From Actinomycetota bacterium (GTDB taxonomy: Bacteria > Actinomycetota > Acidimicrobiia > Acidimicrobiales > Acidimicrobiaceae), in assembly GCA_027318945.1 (NCBI GenBank), contig DAHVOF010000277.1, forward strand, positions 1 through 21,725: DNA of 21,725 nt, read 5' to 3'. Shown here one piece after another: positions 1 through 7,412 of the stretch. Under the pieces are notes generated by a model that made no database searches, was not told the DNA's origin, and saw only the letters and a list, made by a program, of their open reading frames with translations. Position numbers and translations under genes: made by a program. Numbering within the stretch: position 1 is the first letter of the stretch; each line of letters opens with the position of its first letter.

Positions 1-1575
1 GATCGCACTTTTATCTGCTCTGCATCTGAACGCGATGCTGGACCGACCAACAACTGGAGAGATCCAGTAGAGATGCGCGAGACTCTGAATGGGCTATTCA
101 AGGGCTCGATGAGGGGCCGAACGATGTATGTGGTGCCTTTCTCAATGGGTCCTTTGGGTTCTCCATTTTCCCAGATTGGGGTAGAGATAACCGATTCGGC
201 TTATGTGGCAGTCAGCATGCGAATTATGACGAAGATGGGGCAGGCTGTTCTTGACGAGCTTGGAAAGAACGGAGATTTTGTCCACTGTCTGCATTCGGTC
301 GGAGCACCGCTTTCACCCGGTCATGCTGATGTTCCCTGGCCGTGCGATGCAGACAACAAGTACATCGTTCACTTTCCCGAAACGAGAGAGATTTGGTCTT
401 ACGGATCTGGATACGGTGGCAATGCCCTGCTCGGAAAGAAGTGTCTAGCTCTCCGCATTGCTTCAGTTATGGCTCGCGATGACGGCTGGCTTGCGGAGCA
501 TATGTTGATTATGAAGTTGACAGATCCAAGCGGCAAGAGCCACTTTATCAGTGGGGCTTTTCCATCGGCATGCGGCAAGACGAACCTGGCAATGCTGCTG
601 CCGACTCTACCTGGTTGGAAGGTTGAAACCATTGGCGATGATATTTGCTGGCTTCGGTTTGGTGCTGACGGCCGACTTTACGGAGTGAATCCTGAAGCAG
701 GATTTTTTGGAGTAGCTCCTGGCACCAGTACAAATACAAATCGCAACGCTATGGAGACGATATCAGGCGACACGATATTCACTAACACTGCCGTGACGCC
801 AGATGGGGACGTCTGGTGGGAAGGGATGGATGGAGAGCCGCCACAGGGACTGGTTGATTGGCAGGGCAATGAGTGGTCGGCGGATTCATCAAAACCTGCA
901 GCCCACCCGAATGCGCGCTTTACGGTAGCCGCAGAGCGCGCTCCCTACATTGCAAAGGAGTGGCAGGATCCGAATGGAGTGCCAATTTCGGCTATCCTGT
1001 TCGGAGGGCGGCGCGCTTCTCTAATACCGCTGGTTACTGAGGCGAAGTCATGGGAGCATGGCGTTTTTCTCGGCTCAGTCATCGCCTCTGAGACTACCGC
1101 AGCTGCGGAAGGAAAAGTAGGGAACCTCCGCCGCGACCCGTTCGCAATGCTTCCATTCTGCGGATATAACATGGCGGATTATTTCGCGCACTGGCTCTCG
1201 ATGGGCATGAAGGGAGATACTTCGAACTTGCCCAAGATATATCTCGTCAACTGGTTCAGAAAAGACGAAAATGGTAAGTTTATGTGGCCTGGTTTCGGGG
1301 ATAATGCTCGCGTACTCGCTTGGATCGTATCTCGCTTAGAAGGAAAGGTTGGTGCTCAGGAAACTCCACTGGGCTTTACTCCAAAGCCTGAGGATATCGA
1401 CACCACGGGACTTTCGATCTCCGAGGAGGTGCTTTCGGCGCTCTTCTCGGTGGACAATTCGAGGCTTGTTGACGAAGCGGATGATATCGCCGTCCACTAC
1501 CAGCAGTTTGGTGAAGATCTTCCTAAGGAGCTTTCGGATCAGCTCGCGCGTCTTAAAGAAGCTTCGCTCAGCTAA
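1..1575 (+). CDS. pckG: Phosphoenolpyruvate carboxykinase (GTP), 5'-truncated by window edge
   Basis: Converts oxaloacetate plus GTP to PEP, CO2 and GDP; a cytosolic step of gluconeogenesis and anaplerotic balance. The frame is open from base 1, and the first residues (RTFICSASERDAGPTNNW) are family sequence, so the gene begins before the window and about 80 N-terminal residues are missing compared with the usual ~600. Visible are 524 residues. The P-loop kinase-1 motif GAFPSACGKTN carries the reactive cysteine typical of GTP enzymes (TGC at 571-573). It is followed by the metal-binding stretch ETIGDDICW, the NPEAGFFGVAPGT block, and the FGGRR segment near 1000-1020. The gene ends in TAA, with a terminator-like hairpin 27 bases later, and is convergent with hemH. 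The ATG at 73 is internal, not the start. The GTP-type family assignment is certain; the exact start cannot be seen. Confidence 0.96.
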   Translation, partial: DRTFICSASERDAGPTNNWRDPVEMRETLNGLFKGSMRGRTMYVVPFSMGPLGSPFSQIGVEITDSAYVAVSMRIMTKMGQAVLDELGKNGDFVHCLHSVGAPLSPGHADVPWPCDADNKYIVHFPETREIWSYGSGYGGNALLGKKCLALRIASVMARDDGWLAEHMLIMKLTDPSGKSHFISGAFPSACGKTNLAMLLPTLPGWKVETIGDDICWLRFGADGRLYGVNPEAGFFGVAPGTSTNTNRNAMETISGDTIFTNTAVTPDGDVWWEGMDGEPPQGLVDWQGNEWSADSSKPAAHPNARFTVAAERAPYIAKEWQDPNGVPISAILFGGRRASLIPLVTEAKSWEHGVFLGSVIASETTAAAEGKVGNLRRDPFAMLPFCGYNMADYFAHWLSMGMKGDTSNLPKIYLVNWFRKDENGKFMWPGFGDNARVLAWIVSRLEGKVGAQETPLGFTPKPEDIDTTGLSISEEVLSALFSVDNSRLVDEADDIAVHYQQFGEDLPKELSDQLARLKEASLS

Positions 1576-1922
1576 TTTCTATTAGCTGCGGTTTTATGAG
1601 CAAGGGGCTCCGCGTGGTGGAGTCCCTTTAATTTTACGGTCAGGATCGGCGCTCTAATACTTTGTGCAATGGTATAGCTGGCTTAAAATGCATTACCATT
1701 TATTTTGAATGTCGGCCATAGCCTTCACGAACACTCCATCGTGCTTGTCCGTGGTGTGGCGCGACTTATATCTTGGTTTAGGATTGGCAGAGGTTCGATT
1801 AGCAGTCATATGCCTGAGAGATTACGCGATCGCTGGTGACTGCCACTTATTTGTAACCAAAAGGAAGCGTGAGAGTTTGGCTGTTGGCGGGAGTGTGGGT
1901 CCATCTAGCGTTCAAGCTGAAA
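1576..1922. other. 347-base gap between convergent genes, no convincing gene
   Basis: This stretch separates the stop codons of the PEP carboxykinase gene (plus strand) and hemH (minus strand). Besides the terminator at 1602-1635 it holds two further inverted repeats. AATGGTA at 1668-1674 pairs with TACCATT at 1694-1700, followed by TTATTTTG. GCAGTCA at 1802-1808 pairs with TGACTGC at 1837-1843, around a 28-base loop that contains the palindrome GCGATCGC. I see no open frame with family resemblance, no tRNA and no recognisable riboswitch. A plus-strand frame from 1709 to 2020 runs into the antisense of hemH and is most likely chance. Confidence 0.6.
1602..1635 (+). terminator. Probable Rho-independent terminator after PEP carboxykinase
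   Basis: AAGGGGCTCC at 1602-1611 pairs with GGAGTCCCTT at 1619-1628, giving ten pairs with one G-U, around a seven-base loop. A T-rich run (TTTAATTTT) follows. It sits 27 bases after the stop codon of the carboxykinase gene, the right place for its 3' end. Confidence 0.7.
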
Positions 1923-2930
1923 TCAAAGGCGCGTTGTGCAGCAGGTGGTCGAACATTCGTCGAGGCTTTCAGCATCCCCGGGTGAGTTCGCAATTGTGGA
2001 GGGATCCAGAAGTTCCATAGCCAGATCTGCGATCATCGAGACAAATTCCGGCGAATCGGATGAGGTCTTGGCTCTAACGAGCGCTATTCCAAGCTGGCGA
2101 GCTTTTTCCGCTACCAGAATGTCCAGATCGTACACTACTTCCATGTGGTCAGAAATGAAGCTGATCGGAACTATGACCACGTTCCGTACTCCTCTTTCAC
2201 CAAGAGTTCTTAGCTGGTCTGATACGTCAGGCTCCAGCCACGGCTGGGAAGGTGGACCCGATCTCGACTGAAACGCGAGCGAGTAGGGGTATGCTATCCC
2301 GGTTTGCATCTCAATCCCTGCTACCACAAGATTCGTAGCGCTCGTTAGCTGATTCAGGTAGGGAGAGGCATCGGCCATCGCCTTCGGGATGGAATGAGCA
2401 GTAAAAATCAGCTCGGCCGAGCCCGGCGCAGGGAGCCTGTTCAATGCGGCAACTGAATTGGAAATCAAAGGGTTGATGAAGCCGGGGTGGGAGTAGTAAT
2501 GCCGAATCTTTACTACTTCTGGGGCGTCGATACCGGTTGCTTTCCTTGCTGACTCGATATCAAGTTTGTATTGCTTGCAGCCGGGAAATGATCCAAAGGC
2601 GGAAGTCACGAATGCCATTGCTCGTTTTCGGCCGTCACGCTGCATCTGTGCCAGGGCCTCATGAACGTAAGGGGTGAAATTGCGATTGCCATAGTAGATC
2701 GGAAGGTTTATGCCACGTCGAGCGAATTCCGACTCGATCCTTAGAATTAGACCCTGGTTTATCTCATTAAGAGGACTTTTACCGCCGAACAAGCGGTATT
2801 GGTTCGCCACAACCTCAAGCCGTTCCCTGGGCACATCTCTTCCCCGGGTGACATTCTCGAGAAATGGAAGTATATCTGATTCCTGATTTGGGCCTCCGAA
2901 AGACTGAAATAGGAATGCGTCGAAGCTCAA
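1923..2930 (-). CDS. hemH: Ferrochelatase (probably coproporphyrin type, [2Fe-2S])
   Basis: Inserts ferrous iron into a porphyrin late in haem synthesis; in actinobacteria the substrate is normally coproporphyrin III. I place the start at TTG 2930-2928: this gives MSFDAFLFQSFGGP, matching the usual family start, lies 10 bases after the rpmB stop, and has AGGA at 2942-2939 with an eight-base spacer. A longer frame from TTG 2969 would run inside rpmB. Family marks are SFGGP, ENVTRGR, FTAHSIP with the catalytic histidine, and ISDHMEVVYDLD with the catalytic glutamate. The 335-residue protein has exactly four cysteines: C118 in FPGCKQY, and C326, C330, C331 at the C-terminus (ECSTTCC). This agrees with the three C-terminal plus one internal cysteine known to hold a [2Fe-2S] cluster in the mycobacterial enzyme. 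It is likely cotranscribed with rpmB. The coproporphyrin preference is inferred from lineage. Confidence 0.94.
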   Translation of the reverse strand: MSFDAFLFQSFGGPNQESDILPFLENVTRGRDVPRERLEVVANQYRLFGGKSPLNEINQGLILRIESEFARRGINLPIYYGNRNFTPYVHEALAQMQRDGRKRAMAFVTSAFGSFPGCKQYKLDIESARKATGIDAPEVVKIRHYYSHPGFINPLISNSVAALNRLPAPGSAELIFTAHSIPKAMADASPYLNQLTSATNLVVAGIEMQTGIAYPYSLAFQSRSGPPSQPWLEPDVSDQLRTLGERGVRNVVIVPISFISDHMEVVYDLDILVAEKARQLGIALVRAKTSSDSPEFVSMIADLAMELLDPSTIANSPGDAESLDECSTTCCTTRL

Positions 2931-2938
2931 TATGGCAA

Positions 2939-2942
2939 TCCT
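2939..2942 (-). promoter_or_regulatory. Shine-Dalgarno that sets the hemH start
   Basis: On the minus strand, AGGA overlaps the rpmB stop codon (TAG GA) and lies eight bases ahead of TTG 2930. It favours this start over the upstream TTG at 2969, which has AAGG directly abutting it with no spacer. Confidence 0.65.
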
Positions 2943-3135
2943 ACCGTACGGCTTTTTGGACTTTGCCAACCTTTATGCAGGAGGTGCAGACATTCATGCG
3001 CTTCGTCGTCGAGCCTACTATTGCGCGAACCCTCTGAATATTAGGATTCCAGCGCCTTTTGGTTCGGCGGTGTGAGTGGCTGATGGTCATGCCAAAGGCT
3101 GGTCCCTTGCCGCATATTTCGCATACCGATGCCAC
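2941..3135 (-). CDS. rpmB: 50S ribosomal protein L28 (zinc-ribbon form)
   Basis: A structural protein of the large ribosomal subunit. The 64-residue product has the usual L28 core (SHSHRRTKRRWNPNIQRVRA) and the cysteine pairs C5-x2-C8 and C50-x2-C53, so it is the zinc-binding form rather than the cysteine-free paralogue induced under zinc shortage. The start is GTG at 3135-3133, with AGAGGT seven bases upstream on the minus strand. It is divergent from the fakA-like gene and directly followed by hemH on the same strand. The pairing of rpmB with a divergent YloV/FakA gene is common in bacteria. Length and sequence are normal. Confidence 0.97.
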   Translation of the reverse strand: MASVCEICGKGPAFGMTISHSHRRTKRRWNPNIQRVRAIVGSTTKRMNVCTSCIKVGKVQKAVR

Positions 3136-3239
3136 TTCGTTACACCTCTTGTCTAGACACTGAAAATAGCTCGATTAATTCTAGGATGAATCTCAGGAAA
3201 TGCGTTCAATCGCGATCCCTTATATTAGCATTTGCGCCG

Positions 3240-4913
3240 ATGGATCATGCTCAAGAGGTTTCGGTTAATCAATTGATAGGAGTTGTTGAGGCAACTGCCG
3301 GACTATTGGAGCGATTCAAGAGTTCGATAAATCGCCTCAACGTATATCCTGTGCCAGACGGCGATACAGGCGCCAATCTGTCATTGACGTTCCAGTCCGT
3401 TCTCAAGGAGATTCGCGAATCGGGCGACGGAAGTGCCGATATCGCCTCGTGCGTCAGCGCAATTTCCAAGGGAGCGCTTATGGGGGCACGCGGCAACTCC
3501 GGGGTGATCTTTTCTCAGATTTTGCGTGGCTTCGCTGAAGGGGTAAAAATCGCCGATGAATCGGGTGCGAGCTTTTGGCGGGGTGTAGCCCTAGGAATCG
3601 AGCGGGGTTCGGAGCTTGCAGATCGGGCGGTTCTGAAGCCGGTGGAGGGAACCATTCTGACCGTGGCTCGAAGGGCGGCGGATGTAGCTCGTACTCTTGC
3701 TGATGATGACCCGGTGGATTCTATATACCGTTTGAGGGAGAGCTCCAAAGAGGCTCTTTTGCAGACGCCCCTCCAGCTGCCGATTCTCGCGGAGGCCAAT
3801 GTGGTGGATGCGGGAGGAGCGGGTTTCGTACTTTTCATAGACGCTATCGCAAAGGTGATCGATCCTAATTATCAGGATTGGGACCGATCTTGGCTGGGAA
3901 GTCCGGAAGGTGGGCTCGACGGTGCTCTGGCAGATCGTGGGTCGCAATACGGGGATGTTTCCGAGCTTAGATATGAGGTTATGTTTCTTCTTGAGGCCTC
4001 GGATGCTGCGATAGATGGTTTCCGCGAAGTGTGGGCTGGAATAGGTGATTCGATTGTCGTAGTGGGCCAAGACGGGCTTTGGAACTGCCATATCCATACG
4101 GACGACATAGGCGCATCGATAGAGGCGGGAATTGAAGCCGGTAAGCCGAGGAATATTCGGGTAACTGACCTTGCTGAACAGGTGAGCGAGGAGCATTGGG
4201 TAGTTGCGGCAAATGGTGTAGGAGCGCCCAATCCACTTGGAGTGTCGGATGAGGGATCGGTCACGGCCGTTATCGCTGTCGCGAATGGTGAAGGAATCGG
4301 TCGCATATTCCGGTCAATGGGAGTTCACAGGATCGTAATGGGCGGCCAGTCGATGAATCCGTCTACGGCGGACATAACCGCCGCCATCGACGAGCTTGAA
4401 GCCGAACAGATCATAATTCTTCCAAACAACACGAATATCATTCCTGTGGCGCAGCTGGCGGCGGAGTTGAGCGCAAGAACAGTAGTAGTTCTTCCCACGA
4501 CCGGAGTTATCGAGGGATTTGCAGCGTTGATGGAGTTCGATCCTATGGCGCAGATATTCGAAAATGTTGAGATCATGAGTCGAAGCGTTGAGAAGGTCGT
4601 CGCAGGGGAAGTTACGCGGGCAGTGAGATCCTCGAAGTGGGCCGGTGGCAAGATAGCCAACGGGGATTATATGGGAATTGGACGGGAAGGTATCCTCGCC
4701 GTCGAGCCGTCCCTTGCTGCGGCCTCAATAAGGTTGCTGAGCGCGCTGAACTTCCCGGGAGCGGAGATTGTTACCATAATTGAGGGTGAAGGCTCCTCTC
4801 AGGCCGTCACTAGGGAAGTGTCTGAATGGTTGATAGCTAACCTGCATGGCGTAGAGATAGAGATTCATCATGGGGGACAGCCACTTTATCCGTACCTCTT
4901 CGGCGTTGAGTAG
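3240..4913 (+). CDS. fakA: DAK2-domain fatty acid kinase FakA/YloV-like protein
   Basis: Belongs to the YloV/FakA family, kinases that phosphorylate fatty acids presented by a DegV-type FakB partner, feeding acyl phosphate to phospholipid synthesis. From ATG 3240 the product has 557 residues, the usual family length. The N-terminal DhaL-like ATP-binding domain shows LNVYPVPDGDTGANL (DGDTG at 40-44, magnesium ligands) and GARGNSG near 82-88. The C-terminal half carries VMGGQSMNPS and ILPNNTNI, as expected of the domain that contacts FakB. The frame extends upstream to 3129, but that part overlaps rpmB and has no family likeness. No good Shine-Dalgarno precedes 3240, while TATATT lies at 3221-3226, so a very short leader is possible. 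No FakB gene is in the window; plsX and acpP lie downstream on the same strand. The family is certain, the substrate inferred. Confidence 0.88.
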   Translation: MDHAQEVSVNQLIGVVEATAGLLERFKSSINRLNVYPVPDGDTGANLSLTFQSVLKEIRESGDGSADIASCVSAISKGALMGARGNSGVIFSQILRGFAEGVKIADESGASFWRGVALGIERGSELADRAVLKPVEGTILTVARRAADVARTLADDDPVDSIYRLRESSKEALLQTPLQLPILAEANVVDAGGAGFVLFIDAIAKVIDPNYQDWDRSWLGSPEGGLDGALADRGSQYGDVSELRYEVMFLLEASDAAIDGFREVWAGIGDSIVVVGQDGLWNCHIHTDDIGASIEAGIEAGKPRNIRVTDLAEQVSEEHWVVAANGVGAPNPLGVSDEGSVTAVIAVANGEGIGRIFRSMGVHRIVMGGQSMNPSTADITAAIDELEAEQIIILPNNTNIIPVAQLAAELSARTVVVLPTTGVIEGFAALMEFDPMAQIFENVEIMSRSVEKVVAGEVTRAVRSSKWAGGKIANGDYMGIGREGILAVEPSLAAASIRLLSALNFPGAEIVTIIEGEGSSQAVTREVSEWLIANLHGVEIEIHHGGQPLYPYLFGVE

Positions 4914-4925
4914 CCACTGAAACTA

Positions 4926-4956
4926 CAGATGTAACATCTGCGCAATATGCTATAAA
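4926..4956 (+). promoter_or_regulatory. Dyad plus -10-like box between the fakA-like gene and recG
   Basis: CAGATG-TAA-CATCTG (4926-4940) is a perfect six-base inverted repeat with a three-base centre. Ten bases downstream is TATAAA (4951-4956), a fair -10 hexamer. At normal spacing the dyad would cover the -35 region, the geometry of a repressor operator. No regulator is identified and no good -35 is visible. Confidence 0.35.
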
Positions 4957-4999
4957 TGAGGGCTGTCCCGGGGCAGAGGCGAGTTTACGAGGTTCGACC

Positions 5000-5107
5000 A
5001 TCAGAGAGCTGATTTCGTTAATTGAGGTTCCCGTAACGCGCCTGAGTGGCGTTGGCGACAAGAAAGCTTATTCCCTTTCGGAGCTTGGGATAGAGTCAGT
5101 TTTCGAT
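5000..5107 (+). other. recG: Conserved N-terminal coding part of recG lacking a canonical start codon
   Basis: In frame with recG and directly before its first TTG, this stretch encodes IRELISLIEVPVTRLSGVG followed by DKKAYSLSELGIESVFDL. It resembles the start of RecG proteins: a xxGVGxKxAxxLxxLGIxxVxDL pattern leading into YYPRRW. The frame is open back to 4910 (TGA at 4907-4909), yet it holds no ATG, GTG or TTG. Possible unusual starts are ATC 5000 (with ACGAGG ending eight bases upstream), CTG 5009, ATT 5012 and ATT 5021. I believe this stretch is translated as part of RecG, but cannot name the start. Confidence 0.6.
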
Positions 5108-7219
5108 TTGGTTACGTATTACCCTCGACGTTGGGTTGACAGGTCCAGGCAGGTTTCGCTGATTGATCTGGCTGTCGGGGAAGAAGCCATGATCCTTGCG
5201 CGTATTCGCCGTACACAGGTGCGGAGGACGCAAACGGGGAAAATCATTGTCGAAATAGACGCGTTCGACGGAACAGGCTATCTCCATGTCGTATTTTTCA
5301 ACCAGCCTTGGCGTGCCAAACAGCTGCGTGAGGGGGTCGAGGCAGTTTTTTTTGGGAAATTGGAGAGATTCCGGCGTGTGACACAAATGTCAAATCCGGT
5401 AGTCGACCTGATTGGGGACCGCACGGGGAAGATAGTCCCCATTTATCCACAATCTGAGAGAGCGGGGTTACCGTCGTGGGAGATTGCCAAGTTAGTTGAT
5501 GACGCCATTGGCCGGATGGGCGAAGTATTCGACCCGGTTCCGGTGCAGATCCTCGATAGGCTTGACATGCTCGGCAGAACGGCTGCGATAAGGGCTATAC
5601 ATAACCCGTCGACGATGGCAGAGAAGTTTGCAGCGAGGCGCAGGCTTGCATTTGACGAGCTGCTCCGTCTCCAGCTAATGCTCAGGAAATCGAAAGTGGA
5701 GCAAGCCCGGAGTTTAAGGGGAATTTCCCATGACGTCTCTCCAATGTTTGGGAGCCGGATCCACACCTCTCGCCGGAATGCCGGGCTTTTTTCCGAGGCG
5801 ACATTTGATCTCAAAGAGGATGGCCAGCCGTTTCTTGCAGCAGAATTTTTCGCTTCTCTTTCATTTGATCTCACTAACGCTCAAAAACGAGCGCTTGACG
5901 AGATTGCAAATGACATGCGGCTGCCTGTTCCCATGCACCGGCTGCTGCAAGGCGACGTGGGCTCTGGAAAGACAATGGTGGCACTGGGGATGCTTCTCAT
6001 GGCTGTCCAGGGCCGGTATCAAGGCGCGTTGATGGCGCCTACTGAAGTTCTGGCTGAGCAGCACTGGATAACGCTCTCTCAGCTTTTGAAAGGTTTCGTT
6101 GTTCCCGGGTCTCGCGATAGTGGGCTTTTCGAAGATAGCGAGCGATCGATCAGGGTTGAGATGCTGTCAGGCAAAGTTCCAATTGCGACGCGCAGGAACA
6201 TACTTAGCGGCCTGGCTTCGGGTGCGATCGACATTGTTGTAGGAACCCATGCGTTGATATCCGACGGTGTGCGGTTCAAATCCCTAGGGGCAGTCGTGGT
6301 TGATGAGCAGCACCGATTTGGGGTCGAGCAGCGTGCGGCACTCAAGGAGCGTTCGCGAACCGGGCACGGCCTCGATCCTGACGTCCTAGTGATGACGGCG
6401 ACTCCTATTCCGAGGACCGCGGCGATGACTGTGTTCGGTGACCTGGATCTTACTGTGCTCGACGAAATGCCTCCGGGTAGGACACCTATAGTCACTAAAT
6501 GGGCCAGGTCTTCTGAGCAATACAGCAAAGTCATAGAGCGGATTCGCTCAGAGGTTGCAGATGGACGACAGGCATATGTTGTTTGTCCCCTAGTTGAGGG
6601 CTCGGAAAGGGTAGTCGCTAAGTCGGCTACTGACGAGTTTGAAAGGCTTCGGAATGAGGAGTTGAACGGGTTGCGACTTGGCCTCCTCCATGGACAGATG
6701 TCTACACGGGACAAAGAGGCGGTTATGGAGGAGTTTCGTGCGGGTCGCTTGGATGTGCTCGTTGCCACAACCGTGATAGAGGTAGGGGTGGACGTTCCCA
6801 ATGCCACCGTGATGGTTATCGAGAATGCCGACCGATTCGGTATGGCTCAACTCCATCAGCTTCGGGGTCGTGTCGGAAGAGGTGCAGTAAGAAGCTACTG
6901 CTACCTTATTTCACGGGCACAGCCGGATGAAGCCAATCCGCGCTTGGAAGCGATAGTCTCATCAACCGACGGTTTTTTTCTGGCGGAAAAGGATCTTGAG
7001 TTGCGTGGCGAAGGCACCATCATGGGTAGTCGTCAGAAGGGGCGAAGTGACCTCAGGCTTGCCTCTGTGGCAAAGGACAGAGATCTTGTTGAACTCGCTC
7101 AGGCTGTCGCCAGAGACATAGTGGGAGATGATCCAGATATGGTGAAATTTCCGACACTTGTCAGGGAACTCGCGGCATTTCAAAATCCCCAAGAGAGCGA
7201 GTTCATCTTCTTGTCCTGA
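5108..7219 (+). CDS. recG: ATP-dependent DNA helicase RecG
   Basis: Drives regression of stalled replication forks and branch migration of Holliday junctions. Coordinates begin at the first canonical start codon (TTG); family sequence continues upstream to about 5000, described separately. Counted from 5108 the product has 703 residues. An N-terminal OB-fold wedge domain covers roughly 1-140. The helicase core has GDVGSGKT (282-289, Walker A), DEQHRFG (399-405, the RecG form of motif II) and TATPIPRT (430-437), followed by ATTVIEVGVDVPNA and QLRGRVGRG of the second RecA-like lobe and the C-terminal RecG block ending FIFLS. It follows the fakA-like gene after about 90 bases and precedes rsmD, the usual actinobacterial order. 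A run of eight T lies at 5346-5353. The function is secure, the start is not. Confidence 0.93.
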   Translation: MVTYYPRRWVDRSRQVSLIDLAVGEEAMILARIRRTQVRRTQTGKIIVEIDAFDGTGYLHVVFFNQPWRAKQLREGVEAVFFGKLERFRRVTQMSNPVVDLIGDRTGKIVPIYPQSERAGLPSWEIAKLVDDAIGRMGEVFDPVPVQILDRLDMLGRTAAIRAIHNPSTMAEKFAARRRLAFDELLRLQLMLRKSKVEQARSLRGISHDVSPMFGSRIHTSRRNAGLFSEATFDLKEDGQPFLAAEFFASLSFDLTNAQKRALDEIANDMRLPVPMHRLLQGDVGSGKTMVALGMLLMAVQGRYQGALMAPTEVLAEQHWITLSQLLKGFVVPGSRDSGLFEDSERSIRVEMLSGKVPIATRRNILSGLASGAIDIVVGTHALISDGVRFKSLGAVVVDEQHRFGVEQRAALKERSRTGHGLDPDVLVMTATPIPRTAAMTVFGDLDLTVLDEMPPGRTPIVTKWARSSEQYSKVIERIRSEVADGRQAYVVCPLVEGSERVVAKSATDEFERLRNEELNGLRLGLLHGQMSTRDKEAVMEEFRAGRLDVLVATTVIEVGVDVPNATVMVIENADRFGMAQLHQLRGRVGRGAVRSYCYLISRAQPDEANPRLEAIVSSTDGFFLAEKDLELRGEGTIMGSRQKGRSDLRLASVAKDRDLVELAQAVARDIVGDDPDMVKFPTLVRELAAFQNPQESEFIFLS

Positions 7220-7240
7220 TCAGATTTGCAGCTATTTTAT

Positions 7241-7285
7241 TGGCCAAGTTGGTCAGTGCTTCCCAGCAATGGGAGGTCTTGGCCA
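7241..7285 (+). other. Nested inverted repeat between recG and rsmD
   Basis: TGGCCAAG (7241-7248) pairs with CTTGGCCA (7278-7285). Inside, TCCCA (7261-7265) pairs with TGGGA (7270-7274) around GCAA. No T-run follows, so it is not a standard Rho-independent terminator. It lies 22 bases after the recG stop and may be an mRNA structure at the 3' end of recG or in the rsmD leader. Confidence 0.35.
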
Positions 7286-7412
7286 GTGTCCATTTGGCTG
7301 AAATAGTGCTGCCAGGGTGACGAGAGGGATTGGCGCGGATCTTTGCCTAACTCATTGCGGCACAATCCTTGCAGGGGCGTCTCGAAGAAATGCAGTTGCT
7401 AAGTTTGAATCT

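Noticed and set aside
1802..1843. CTGAGAG-type stretch (at 1814-1820) recalling the TPP riboswitch
   Set aside because: The second conserved TPP segment is absent and no thiamine or other gene follows in the right orientation.
1709..2020. Plus-strand frame of 103 codons running from the convergent gap into hemH antisense
   Set aside because: No family likeness and no ribosome site. Its second half is the antisense of the conserved hemH C-terminus.
2931..2969. Longer hemH start at TTG 2969
   Set aside because: It overlaps rpmB by 29 bases and adds residues unlike the family, while TTG 2930 has a well-spaced AGGA and matches the usual N-terminus.
3129..3239. Upstream extension of the fakA-like gene to ATG 3129 or ATG 3186
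   Set aside because: It overlaps rpmB or the promoter region, and the residues are not of the family; the length from 3240 is already typical.
7317..7412. Upstream extension of rsmD to GTG 7317
   Set aside because: The 32 extra residues have no RsmD likeness, and GTG 7413 gives the normal MRVLTG start.
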